Positions 1 through 5,541 of a DNA stretch of 5,777 nucleotides are shown piece after piece. The notes beneath the pieces are model-generated. The model saw nothing but the letters and a program-made list of their open reading frames with translations. It did not search any database and was not told where the DNA came from. The stretch is from assembly GCA_012517645.1 (NCBI GenBank), contig JAAYUR010000238.1, positions 1-5,777 of the forward strand. Direction: 5' to 3'. This stretch comes from Treponema sp. (GTDB lineage: Bacteria > Spirochaetota > Spirochaetia > Treponematales > UBA12059). Both the position numbers and the translations under genes were made by a program. The first letter of the stretch is position 1, and each line of letters starts with the position of its first letter.

Positions 1-68
1 CCGATGGTTCTGACGAGCCTGGCGGGGCCTCCGCCCGGATCGAAGGCCGGATCCGCGGCGCCCTCCCG

Positions 69-404
69 TCAGATCGTCAATAGTGGTTCCCGGTTCTTGA
101 GGATCTCCGTCAGGGGGACGCCCCAGTACACTACCTCCACCCCCATCTCCGTGAGCTTCCCGGTGACGCCGAACTGGTCCGCGCAGGCCTTGCACGCCGA
201 CACCTGGACGCCCACCTGGAGGAGTTCCCGGAGCTTCAGCTGGACCACCTCGGATTCCGCGGCCAGCTTGGCGGGGGATCCCCAGATGACCACGGTCACC
301 TCGTCCCACCAGCCCTTGGTCTTGGAATTCCGGGCGTACATGGCGACCATCTTGTCGAAGGTGCCGACGTCCGCGTTGGTCCAGAGGATAGTCAATTTGT
401 CCAT
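69..404 (-). CDS. DsrE-family protein with a CxxC motif
   Basis: A 111-residue protein resembling small DsrE/DsrF-fold proteins. These are cytoplasmic and often take part in sulfur transfer or thiol redox, but most members have no proven reaction. Visible features are an N-terminal beta-strand start (MDKLTILWTN), a WWDEV-x-VVIWG segment at about residues 32-42, a Cys-Lys-Ala-Cys pair (C71 and C74), and a PLTEILK...LLTI tail at residues 97-111. The Cys pair falls roughly where DsrE-type sulfur carriers keep their active cysteine. The start is well supported: GGGAGG at 410-415 (minus strand) lies 5 bases before the ATG. The gene is divergent from ndk and has its own promoter. It is a complete single-domain protein with no signal peptide or membrane segment. 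The family is fairly secure from sequence character; the role in sulfur relay is inferred. No dsrF, dsrH or tusA partner is visible here. Confidence 0.85.
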   Translation of the reverse strand: MDKLTILWTNADVGTFDKMVAMYARNSKTKGWWDEVTVVIWGSPAKLAAESEVVQLKLRELLQVGVQVSACKACADQFGVTGKLTEMGVEVVYWGVPLTEILKNREPLLTI

Positions 405-422
405 CCATTCCTCCCTTCCGAA

Positions 423-451
423 ATTCTATCCCATGCGGGTGCGGCTGTCCA
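423..451 (-). promoter_or_regulatory. Sigma70-like promoter of the dsrE-family gene
   Basis: Read on the minus strand, TGGACA (446-451) matches the -35 consensus at 5 of 6 positions. It is followed after exactly 17 bases by TAGAAT (423-428), a good -10 element. Transcription would start near 416, giving a very short leader of about a dozen bases that is almost entirely the ribosome binding site. It is back to back with the ndk promoter, with about 36 bases between the two -35 boxes. The short palindrome GGCATGCC (461-468) in that gap is a possible but unproven operator. Confidence 0.65.
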
Positions 452-487
452 GGCGCTTCGGGCATGCCGGCCGACGCGAAAACCGCC

Positions 488-516
488 TTGCCCCCGCCGT
501 CCCGGGCGTGTAGTAT
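488..516 (+). promoter_or_regulatory. Sigma70-like promoter of ndk
   Basis: TTGCCC (488-493), 17 bases, then TAGTAT (511-516). Both boxes match consensus at 4 of 6 positions, including the key TTG and the TA...T positions. The predicted start is around 523-524, leaving a leader of about 53 bases before the ndk ATG. No other promoter is apparent before the downstream peptidase gene, so this probably drives both genes. Confidence 0.55.
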
Positions 517-527
517 GGTCCCAGCCC

Positions 528-566
528 CCCGGAACGCTCCAGCGCCTTCCGGGAAGGGGTCCGGAA
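528..566 (+). promoter_or_regulatory. ndk leader with two competing stem-loops
   Basis: The ndk 5' leader contains CCGGAA (529-534), TTCCGG (547-552) and CCGGAA again (561-566). The middle element can pair with either flank. The upstream hairpin is 7 bp (528-534 with 547-553). The downstream one is 6 bp (547-552 with 561-566, 8-base loop) and would occlude the bases abutting the AAGGAG ribosome binding site. The geometry is seen directly; any switching function is inference, and in GC-rich DNA such pairings can arise by chance. Confidence 0.3.
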
Positions 567-579
567 AGGAGTGTCCATG
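566..579 (+). promoter_or_regulatory. ndk ribosome binding site fixing the ATG start
   Basis: AAGGAG at 566-571 sits 5 bases upstream of ATG 577-579. The in-frame GTG at 571 overlaps this Shine-Dalgarno itself and so cannot be served by it. ATG 577 is therefore the likely start. It yields an N-terminus (MALERTF, then MLKP) that aligns without gaps to E. coli Ndk, placing the conserved lysine at residue 11 and the active histidine at residue 117. Confidence 0.8.
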
Positions 580-1026
580 GCCCTCGAACGAACCTTCACG
601 ATGCTGAAACCCGGGGTTCTTTCTCGCCGCATAGCCGGGGAGATCCTGACGCGGATCGAGAGAAAGGGTCTTACGATCCGGGCGCTCAAGATGATGAAGA
701 TCGACCGGGAACTAGCGGAAACCCATTACGCGGAGCATAGGGGCAAAGACTTCTTCACCTCCCTGGTGGACTACATCACCTCCGGTCCCGTGGTGGCCAT
801 GGTTCTGGAGGGGGACGGGGCGATCGCGATGCTCCGGAGACTCTGCGGGCCTACCAAGGCCGAGGAGGCCGCCCCCGGGACGATCCGGGGGGACTACGGG
901 ATGCACACGAACCTGAACATCATCCACGCCTCGGACTCCCCGGAGAGCGCGGCCCGGGAGACCGCCCTCTTCTTCAAGCCCGAGGAGATCCTGGATTGGG
1001 AGGACGGAAACCATGGCTGGATCTGA
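577..1026 (+). CDS. ndk: Nucleoside diphosphate kinase
   Basis: A 149-residue cytoplasmic enzyme that transfers the gamma-phosphate of a nucleoside triphosphate (usually ATP) to nucleoside diphosphates through a phosphohistidine intermediate, balancing NTP and dNTP pools. The phosphate-carrying histidine is H117 in IIHASDS (codon 925-927). Nucleotide-binding residues are K11 (MLKPGVL), Y51 (THYAEH), T93, R104 (APGTIRGDYG) and N114. The Kpn-loop segment, GPTKAEEAAPGTIRGDYG, is well conserved. Length is normal for bacteria (about 140-150), with a slightly longer tail ending in DWEDGNHGWI. It is first in an operon: its last 14 bases overlap the start of the M3 peptidase gene, and the peptidase ribosome binding site lies inside the ndk coding sequence, suggesting translational coupling. 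No key residue is missing. A GTG at 571 would add two residues but lies within the Shine-Dalgarno. Confidence 0.97.
   Translation: MALERTFTMLKPGVLSRRIAGEILTRIERKGLTIRALKMMKIDRELAETHYAEHRGKDFFTSLVDYITSGPVVAMVLEGDGAIAMLRRLCGPTKAEEAAPGTIRGDYGMHTNLNIIHASDSPESAARETALFFKPEEILDWEDGNHGWI
998..1015 (+). promoter_or_regulatory. Internal ribosome binding site of the peptidase gene
   Basis: GGGAGG at 998-1003, inside the last codons of ndk, is 9 bases upstream of ATG 1013. This supports the 14-base overlap as a genuine coupled start. The next in-frame ATG, at 1094, would remove the conserved N-terminal WNLDPLYPGFDSP segment. Confidence 0.75.
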
Positions 1027-2797
1027 AGCCCTGCCCCGCTGGAATCTGGACCCCCTCTACCCGGGCTTCGATTCACCGGCGTATAGAAAGGACATGGACG
1101 ATCTCCGGAGCCGTTCCGAGGCTCTCCTGGACCACATGCAAGCCGCTCCCGGGGGAGCGGCCTTCGGCCCCTGGTTGAACGAGGCTTTGAGGCTGGAAAC
1201 CGAGGCGGGAGCCCTCGCGGAGACCCTGGGCTCCTACGCCTACACCCGCTACTCCACGGCAACCACGGACGCCCGGGCTCTCGCGGAACTGAACAAGCTC
1301 GAGGAGATGGGCCTCCCTCTCAAGCGGGCGGGCGTACTCTTCCGAAACGTCCTGGCGGCGCGGAGGGCGGAGGTGGAGGCCCTGGTCGCCTCGGACCCCC
1401 GGATCGCGGAGTACGCCTTCCACCTCCGGGAGGAAATGCTCTGGGCTTCCCGCCAGATGTCCCCGGAGCTGGAGGATCTGGCGGAGGATTTGAACCGGGC
1501 GGGCGGGGACGCCTGGGGCCGCCTGCAGGACCAGGTGTCCTCCACGGCTTCCGTGGTCTGGGACGAGGCTACCGGCGAGCGGAAGACCACGGTCCAGCTT
1601 CGGGCCCTGGCCACGGATCCCGATCGGGCGGTTCGGGAAAAGGCCTGGAACCTGGAACTCAAGGCCTGGGAGCAGATGAAGCTCCCCCTGGCCGCGGCCC
1701 TGAACGGGGTCAAGGGCTTTGCCGTCACCCTGAACAAACGCCGAGGCTGGTCCGACCCCCTTGAAAAATCCGTCGAACAGTGCCGCATTACCCGAGCGAC
1801 CCTGGATGCCCTGATCTCCGCCATGGAGGAGAGCCTGCCCCTCTGGAGGCGTTACCTGAAGATCAAGGCCAAGTATCTGGGAGTGCCCGCCTGCGCCTTC
1901 TACGACATCTTCGCCCCCGTGGGGGCGGCCACGGATCCCTGGACCTTCGAGCGGGCCCGGGACTTCATCGTGGAGAAGTTCGGAGCCTTCTCCAAGGACA
2001 TGGGCGATTTCGCGGCTCGGGCCTTCCGGGAGGGCTGGATCGACGCGGAACCCCGGGAGGGCAAGGTCGGGGGCGCCTACTGCATCTCCTTCCCCGACCG
2101 GAAGGTCTCCCGGGTGCTGTGCAACTTCGACGGGAGCTTCGGGGAGGTCTCCACCATCGCCCATGAGCTGGGCCACGCCTACCACCACGAGGTGATCAAG
2201 GACGTGCCTTACCCCCTGGCCCAGTACCCCATGACCCTCGCGGAGACGGCCAGCATCTTCGCGGAGACCGTGGTCTTCGAGGAGGCGGTCAAGGACGTTC
2301 CGCCGGACCAGAAGGCGGGGCTCCTGGAAAACAACCTCCAGAACGGCTGCCAGATCCTGGTGGACATCCTCTCCCGGTTCTACTTCGAGAAAAGCGTCTT
2401 CGCCCGCCGCCCCGCCTCGGAGCTCGGGGCCGAGGAACTGTGCAACCTTATGCGGGAGGCCCAGGAGGCGACGTACGGGGATGGCCTGGACAAGGAGCGT
2501 CGGCATCCCTACATGTGGGCGGTCAAGAGCCACTACTATTCGCCGGACCTCTCGTTCTACAACTTCCCCTACGCCTTCGGCCTCCTGTTCGGCCTGGGCC
2601 TGTACGAAACCTACCGTCGACAGGGACCTTCCTTCGCGGAAACCTACCGGGAGATCCTGTTGCAGACCGGCCGGATGAGCGCCGTGGACCTGACCCGCCG
2701 CGCCGGCTTCGACATCGAGGGCCGGGAGTTCTGGCTTGGGGGCATCGAGGTGTTCAATCGGCAGGTGGACGAGTTCGAGAGGCTGTACCGGGGGTAG
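1013..2797 (+). CDS. M3-family oligoendopeptidase (PepF-like)
   Basis: A 594-residue zinc metallopeptidase of MEROPS family M3, closest in character to PepF-type oligoendopeptidases, which cleave short peptides in the cytoplasm as a late step of protein turnover. The active site is HELGHAYHH: zinc ligands H384 and H388, catalytic E385, and third ligand E411 in LAETASIF. FDGSFGEVSTIA precedes the motif. The C-terminal SHYYSPDLSFYNFPYAFG (around residues 506-523) is the typical M3 substrate-closing region with conserved His and Tyr residues. The N-terminus (PRWNLDPLYPGFDSP) is standard for this group, followed by a helical N-terminal domain up to about residue 190. Length is normal (about 560-610). 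There is no signal peptide or membrane segment. Translation is probably coupled to ndk. The family is certain; the exact subfamily and substrates are inferred, so no gene symbol is assigned. Confidence 0.95.
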   Translation: MAGSEALPRWNLDPLYPGFDSPAYRKDMDDLRSRSEALLDHMQAAPGGAAFGPWLNEALRLETEAGALAETLGSYAYTRYSTATTDARALAELNKLEEMGLPLKRAGVLFRNVLAARRAEVEALVASDPRIAEYAFHLREEMLWASRQMSPELEDLAEDLNRAGGDAWGRLQDQVSSTASVVWDEATGERKTTVQLRALATDPDRAVREKAWNLELKAWEQMKLPLAAALNGVKGFAVTLNKRRGWSDPLEKSVEQCRITRATLDALISAMEESLPLWRRYLKIKAKYLGVPACAFYDIFAPVGAATDPWTFERARDFIVEKFGAFSKDMGDFAARAFREGWIDAEPREGKVGGAYCISFPDRKVSRVLCNFDGSFGEVSTIAHELGHAYHHEVIKDVPYPLAQYPMTLAETASIFAETVVFEEAVKDVPPDQKAGLLENNLQNGCQILVDILSRFYFEKSVFARRPASELGAEELCNLMREAQEATYGDGLDKERRHPYMWAVKSHYYSPDLSFYNFPYAFGLLFGLGLYETYRRQGPSFAETYREILLQTGRMSAVDLTRRAGFDIEGREFWLGGIEVFNRQVDEFERLYRG

Positions 2798-2825
2798 GAA
2801 GGGGAACGACGCGAGGGGCGGACGT

Positions 2826-2846
2826 GTCGATCCGGGGAGGATCGGC
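2826..2846 (+). terminator. Weak hairpin between convergent genes
   Basis: An 8-bp stem (2826-2833 with 2839-2846, one G-U pair) closes a 5-base loop GGGGA. It begins 29 bases after the peptidase stop and ends 34 bases before the rsgA stop. It lies where a terminator is expected between converging transcripts, but no T-run follows on either strand, so it is not a canonical intrinsic terminator. The opposite strand forms a slightly weaker stem. Confidence 0.3.
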
Positions 2847-2879
2847 CGAGGCTCCCGCCCCCCGCCCGCGGTCAACCCC

Positions 2880-3986
2880 TCACCGCCGGGCCTTCTCCAG
2901 GGCCCGGACCGCCTTGGCCCGGGACTTCCAGACCGCCCGGGCGGCCGCCTCGGCGACGGGGTCGCCCCGGCGTTCCAGGTACTCGACCTCCCGGCGGAGC
3001 TTCCGCCAGCTTTCCAGGCGCTCGGCGGCCAGGTCCCCGGACTCCACCGCGGCCCGGACCGCGCAGCCGGGCTCCCCGTCGTGGGAGCAGTCCCGGAAAC
3101 GGCAGGCTTCCGCGAAGGCTTCGATGTCCGAGAAGGAGGAGTCCACGGCCTGGCCGTCCGCCCAGAGCTGGATTTCCCGGAGCCCCGGGGTGTCGATGAC
3201 CAGGGCGCCCGAGGGCAGGCGGAAGAGGGTCCGGGTCGTGGTGGTGTGGCGGCCCCGGTGGTCGTCGGCGCGTACGTCCTGGACCCTCTGAAGCTCCGAG
3301 CCGGCCAGGGCGTTGAGCAGGGTGCTCTTGCCCGCACCGGAGGAACCCAGGAGGACCGCGGTCTTTCCCGGTACCAGGTAGGGTTCGAGGCCCTCGAGGC
3401 CCCAGCCTTCCCGGGCGCTCAGCGCGAGCACCGGCGCCACGGGGGCGGCTGCCACGGCCTGGGCGAGCAGGTCTTCCAGATCCTCCGCCAGGTCCGCCTT
3501 GGTGATCACCAGGACGGGCTGGGCTCCGGACTCCCAGGCCAAGGTCAGGTAGCGCTCGGCCCGGCGGGGGTTCCAGTCCTTCCCCGCGGCTCCGACGATG
3601 AACGCGTAATCCACATTGGCGGCGATCACCTGCTCGTCGATCCGGTCCCGCTCGGTATCCCCGGGGCGTTTCCGGGAGAACTTTGACCCGCGGGGCAGGA
3701 CGGCCTGGATGAGCGCACGGCCGGGATCCGTCGGGCGGACCAGGACCCAGTCCCCCGTGGCGGGCAGGTCCGCCTGGGCCGCGGCCTCGTGGAGGAGGCG
3801 TCCGGAGGCGGCCGCCTCCAGCTCCTCCGGGCCGGAGGCCCCGGCGGCCAGCACCGTCCAGGCCCCGCGCCGGGTCTCCAGAACCCGGGCGGGTTCCAGC
3901 CCTTCGGATTCCAGGGTACGGGCGGCCTCGGCAAAGCCATCGTTCCAGCCGTAAGCGATCAGTATCTCTTCGCGTTCTAGATGCAT
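2880..3986 (-). CDS. rsgA: Ribosome small-subunit-dependent GTPase RsgA
   Basis: A 368-residue circularly permuted GTPase that acts in late maturation of the 30S ribosomal subunit, its GTP hydrolysis being stimulated by the 30S. Motifs appear in the permuted order G4-G5-G1-G2-G3: TKAD (162-165), LSAREG (189-194), P-loop GSSGAGKST (214-222), the RGRHTTTTR switch (244-252) and DTPG (265-268). An N-terminal OB-like domain precedes them. The C-terminal zinc site follows the pattern C-x4-C-x-H-x5-C (C295, C300, H302, C308). I chose ATG 3984-3986 because it places the conserved YGWNDGF segment close to the N-terminus, as in the family. An upstream in-frame ATG at 4046 would add 20 Arg-rich residues with no Shine-Dalgarno. 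The chosen start has only a distant AGAGGG about 13 bases upstream, so it is probable rather than certain. The gene converges on the peptidase gene. Confidence 0.95.
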   Translation of the reverse strand: MHLEREEILIAYGWNDGFAEAARTLESEGLEPARVLETRRGAWTVLAAGASGPEELEAAASGRLLHEAAAQADLPATGDWVLVRPTDPGRALIQAVLPRGSKFSRKRPGDTERDRIDEQVIAANVDYAFIVGAAGKDWNPRRAERYLTLAWESGAQPVLVITKADLAEDLEDLLAQAVAAAPVAPVLALSAREGWGLEGLEPYLVPGKTAVLLGSSGAGKSTLLNALAGSELQRVQDVRADDHRGRHTTTTRTLFRLPSGALVIDTPGLREIQLWADGQAVDSSFSDIEAFAEACRFRDCSHDGEPGCAVRAAVESGDLAAERLESWRKLRREVEYLERRGDPVAEAAARAVWKSRAKAVRALEKARR

Positions 3987-4426
3987 GATTAGGTAGGTTC
4001 CCTCTCGAGTGCGGACGGTTCCCGGCCTTCGGCGCGGGACGTCCATTCTGGGCGACCCGGAGAAACGGGACGCGCGGTGCCACTCGACCTCGGCTCGGGC
4101 CGGATCGAGACTGTATCCATGGTTCTATACCGAGTCGTGAAGGAGAGGCGGGAGCTTGCGCGGCTGGTTATGGGAACCGGCGCCTTATGGGCGCGGTCGG
4201 CGAGCGGTGCTTATCCGCGATCTCCCCGGAGCACGGCCTCGGCGGCGAGTACAAGGGCCTTTTCCACAGAAACCTCCGGCGGATCGGGATTCGGGGCGCA
4301 AGGCGTCCCGGCGGATACGGTTTTGTCCGCACCGTCGGCAAGGAGTATAGCGGGGGGGGAGGAGAGTGTAAAGGGTGGAAGTGGACGGTGGACAGTGGAG
4401 AGAATGCTCGCCCTTCCGTTCACCGT
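3987..4426. other. 440-base intergenic region without a convincing gene
   Basis: This stretch separates the rsgA start from the cysK stop. Several open frames cross it (for example 4077-4460 on plus and 4211-4423 on minus), but none has a ribosome binding site, a recognisable domain or the strong G/C third-position bias of the neighbours. By eye it is less GC-rich than the genes, notably around 4111-4130. It contains a small hairpin, GCGCC/GGCGC (4180-4194), a run of eight G (4352-4359), and heptad repeats at its right end. Two weak promoter-like pairs are present: on minus, TTCACG (4136-4141) and GATACA (4112-4117) with an 18-base spacer, which could serve rsgA; on plus, TTGTCC (4323-4328) and TATAGC (4346-4351) with a 17-base spacer, pointing at the repeats. 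No tRNA or known riboswitch was recognised. Confidence 0.7.
4374..4400 (+). repeat. GTGGAC-type heptad repeats
   Basis: GTGGA recurs at 4375, 4381, 4388 and 4395. The last three copies are exact 7-base units: AGTGGAC, GGTGGAC, AGTGGAG (4380-4400). The first copy is offset by one base. The cluster is related by G-to-A type changes to the reverse complement of the second cluster at 4417-4437, so both may come from one repeat family. Confidence 0.7.
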
Positions 4427-4430
4427 TCAC
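4381..4430. terminator. Long stem-loop formed by the two heptad clusters
   Basis: Bases 4381-4393 can pair with 4418-4430 over 13 positions, leaving a 24-base loop. In plus-strand RNA all 13 pair, two as G-U. In the minus-strand (cysK) transcript the same two positions become A-C mismatches, leaving 11 of 13. The stem starts at the cysK stop codon, so it could help end or protect cysK mRNA. No real T-run follows, so a terminator role is tentative. Confidence 0.35.
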
Positions 4431-4437
4431 GGTTCAC
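4417..4437 (+). repeat. GTTCAC heptad repeats overlapping the cysK 3' end
   Basis: Three in-phase 7-base units: CGTTCAC (4417-4423), CGTTCAC (4424-4430) and GGTTCAC (4431-4437). Read in the cysK sense they are GTGAAC-type units. The array begins inside cysK: its last codons (Gly-Glu-Pro) and the TGA stop at 4427-4429 are made of repeat sequence. Confidence 0.8.
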
Positions 4438-5353
4438 CGAATAGCCACGTCGACAGGTAGCGCTCCCCCGAGGACGGAAAGATCACCACGATCGTCTTAC
4501 CCGCGCTTTCCGGTCTGCGGGCTACTTGGAGGGCTGCCCAGAGGGAGGCGCCCGAGGAGATGCCGATGAGGATGCCTTCTTCCCGGGCCAGGCGCCGGGC
4601 TTCCGTCCCCGCGTCCTCAGCCCGCACCCGGATCACCTCGTCCACGACCGACGGATCGTAGTTCGCGGGAACGAAGCCCGCGCCGATCCCCTGGAGCTTG
4701 TGGGGCCCCGGGGCACCACCCGAAAGAACCGGAGAGTCCGCGGGTTCCACCGCCACGGCCTTGAAGGAAGGCTTGCGCTGCTTGATGACCGAGGAGATTC
4801 CGGAGACGGTCCCCCCGGTCCCGACCCCGGCCACCAGGATGTCCGCGGCGCCGTCCGTGTCCCTCCAGATCTCCTCGGCGGTGGTCATCCGGTGGATCTC
4901 GGGGTTCGCGGGGTTCTCGAACTGCATGGGCATGAAAGCCCCCGGGGTGGATTCCACAAGTTCCCGGGCCTTGGCGATGGCTCCCTTCATCCCCTTGGAG
5001 CCCTCGGTCAGGACGAGCTCGGCTCCATAGGCGGCCAAGAGCTTTCGGCGTTCGACGCTCATCGTCTCCGGCATTGTCAGGATGATGCGGTAACCCTTGG
5101 CCGCCGCGACCGCGGCCAGGGCGATGCCGGTGTTGCCCGAGGTGGGTTCCACGATGACCGAGCCCTTCTTGAGGGCGCCGCTCTTCTCGGCGGCTTCGAT
5201 CATCGCGAGTCCGATCCGGTCCTTCACGCTGAAAAAGGGGTTGAAGAACTCGAGTTTTGCCAGGAGGACGGCTCCCTCCGCGGCTCCATCCGCCTTGATC
5301 CGCACGAGGGGGGTGTTTCCTACGAGATCGAGAATGCTGTCGGCGTAGCTCAT
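4427..5353 (-). CDS. cysK: Cysteine synthase (O-acetylserine sulfhydrylase A type)
   Basis: A 308-residue PLP enzyme that makes L-cysteine from O-acetylserine and sulfide, the last step of assimilation of inorganic sulfur. Motifs run in the expected order: the Schiff-base lysine K44 in FFSVKDRIG, the substrate loop PTSGNTG (70-76), the phosphate-binding loop VGTGGTVSG (177-185), ISSGAS (265-270), and PSSGERYLST (293-302), whose serine contacts the PLP ring. The SGNTG and GERYLST forms fit CysK rather than cystathionine beta-synthase; a CysM-like substrate preference cannot be excluded. Start ATG 5351-5353 is preceded by GGAGG with a 5-base spacer. In-frame codons further upstream cross the promoter and would add a non-homologous 37-residue leader. 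Length is typical (about 305-325). The last three residues and the stop come from a heptad repeat. The gene has its own promoter and shares its direction with lysS upstream and rsgA downstream. Confidence 0.96.
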   Translation of the reverse strand: MSYADSILDLVGNTPLVRIKADGAAEGAVLLAKLEFFNPFFSVKDRIGLAMIEAAEKSGALKKGSVIVEPTSGNTGIALAAVAAAKGYRIILTMPETMSVERRKLLAAYGAELVLTEGSKGMKGAIAKARELVESTPGAFMPMQFENPANPEIHRMTTAEEIWRDTDGAADILVAGVGTGGTVSGISSVIKQRKPSFKAVAVEPADSPVLSGGAPGPHKLQGIGAGFVPANYDPSVVDEVIRVRAEDAGTEARRLAREEGILIGISSGASLWAALQVARRPESAGKTIVVIFPSSGERYLSTWLFGEP

Positions 5354-5387
5354 CGGCTCCTCCGTCCGGGCCGAAACCCGAACTATA

Positions 5388-5417
5388 AATATACAGAGGA
5401 AGGGCGGCGCCGGACAA
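5388..5417 (-). promoter_or_regulatory. Sigma70-like promoter of cysK
   Basis: On the minus strand TTGTCC (5412-5417) is followed after 18 bases by TATATT (5388-5393), in an AT-rich patch that stands out in this GC-rich window. The predicted start near 5381 leaves a leader of about 28 bases ending in CGGAGGAGCCG before the ATG. The leader is too short for a T-box or SAM-type riboswitch, so any sulfur control would have to act at the promoter. Confidence 0.65.
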
Positions 5418-5440
5418 ATCCCGGATAGCTCAGTACGGCG

Positions 5441-5468
5441 CGCCATGCCGACAGGAGTCGGCATGGCG
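5441..5468. terminator. Perfect 12-bp stem-loop
   Basis: CGCCATGCCGAC (5441-5452) and its exact reverse complement (5457-5468) flank a 4-base loop, AGGA. It is downstream of lysS in the lysS sense and ends 24 bases before the cysK -35 box. The stem is strong on either strand but has no T-run, so it would be a U-less (I-shaped) terminator, an mRNA end-protecting structure, or a protein-binding palindrome. Confidence 0.55.
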
Positions 5469-5469
5469 G

Positions 5470-5493
5470 CGACGAAGCCTATCGGCTTCGTCG
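5470..5493. terminator. Perfect 10-bp stem-loop in tandem
   Basis: CGACGAAGCC (5470-5479) pairs exactly with 5484-5493 across a 4-base loop, TATC. It follows the 12-bp stem-loop after a single base. Its stem sequence is unrelated to the first, so it is not a simple duplication. It too has no T-run. Confidence 0.55.
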
Positions 5494-5502
5494 ATTCTGA
5501 CG

Positions 5503-5541
5503 GGCCATCCTAGCGCCGATCAATAAGGCGCGAGGATGGCC
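5503..5541. other. Interrupted palindrome spanning the lysS stop codon
   Basis: GGCCATCCT (5503-5511) pairs with AGGATGGCC (5533-5541). After one mismatch, GCGCC (5513-5517) pairs with GGCGC (5527-5531), giving 9 + 5 bp with a 9-base loop (5518-5526). The lysS stop codon (5520-5522) lies in the loop, and the last codons of lysS form one arm. It is the third stem-loop in about 100 bases. Confidence 0.5.

Noticed and set aside
3..83. A plus-strand frame open from the left edge to TAG at 81-83, possibly the tail of an upstream gene converging on dsrE
   Set aside because: Only 26 codons are visible, with no recognisable motif and weak third-position bias. A 6-bp hairpin (36-41 with 50-55) is also present but has no T-run. 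Not decidable.
571..576. GTG start for ndk two codons upstream
   Set aside because: It overlaps the Shine-Dalgarno. ATG 577 has correct spacing and matches the family N-terminus.
1073..3337. A 754-codon minus-strand open frame across the peptidase and rsgA genes
   Set aside because: It lies antisense to the well-supported peptidase gene and out of frame with rsgA. Its composition (very rich in Pro, Arg and Gly) is typical of shadow frames in GC-rich DNA, and no motif is visible.
3987..4046. N-terminal extension of rsgA from ATG 4046
   Set aside because: No ribosome binding site, Arg-rich non-family sequence, and the conserved N-terminal segment is already complete from 3986.
2872..4083. A 403-codon minus-strand frame overlapping rsgA
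   Set aside because: It is an alternative frame of rsgA with Pro/Arg/Gly-rich low-complexity sequence. The RsgA frame carries all the GTPase motifs.
4211..4423. Minus-strand 70-codon frame in the same gap
   Set aside because: Its start lies inside the heptad repeats with no ribosome binding site, and its first half is translated repeat and CT-rich sequence. Only the last 15 or so residues look protein-like.
4374..4440. The repeat clusters as a CRISPR array
   Set aside because: The units are 7 bases, with no spacer-repeat alternation and no cas genes nearby.
4077..4460. Plus-strand 127-codon frame in the rsgA-cysK gap
   Set aside because: Its codon use differs from neighbouring genes, it has no Shine-Dalgarno, it runs through the repeats and into the cysK 3' end, and I recognise no domain.
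4526..5428. A 300-codon plus-strand frame opposite cysK
   Set aside because: It is antisense to a complete CysK with all catalytic motifs and has no ribosome binding site or recognisable domain.
5354..5464. N-terminal extension of cysK from 5464
   Set aside because: It would be translated through the 12-bp hairpin and the likely promoter, and it has no family similarity. The Met at 5353 has an excellent ribosome binding site.
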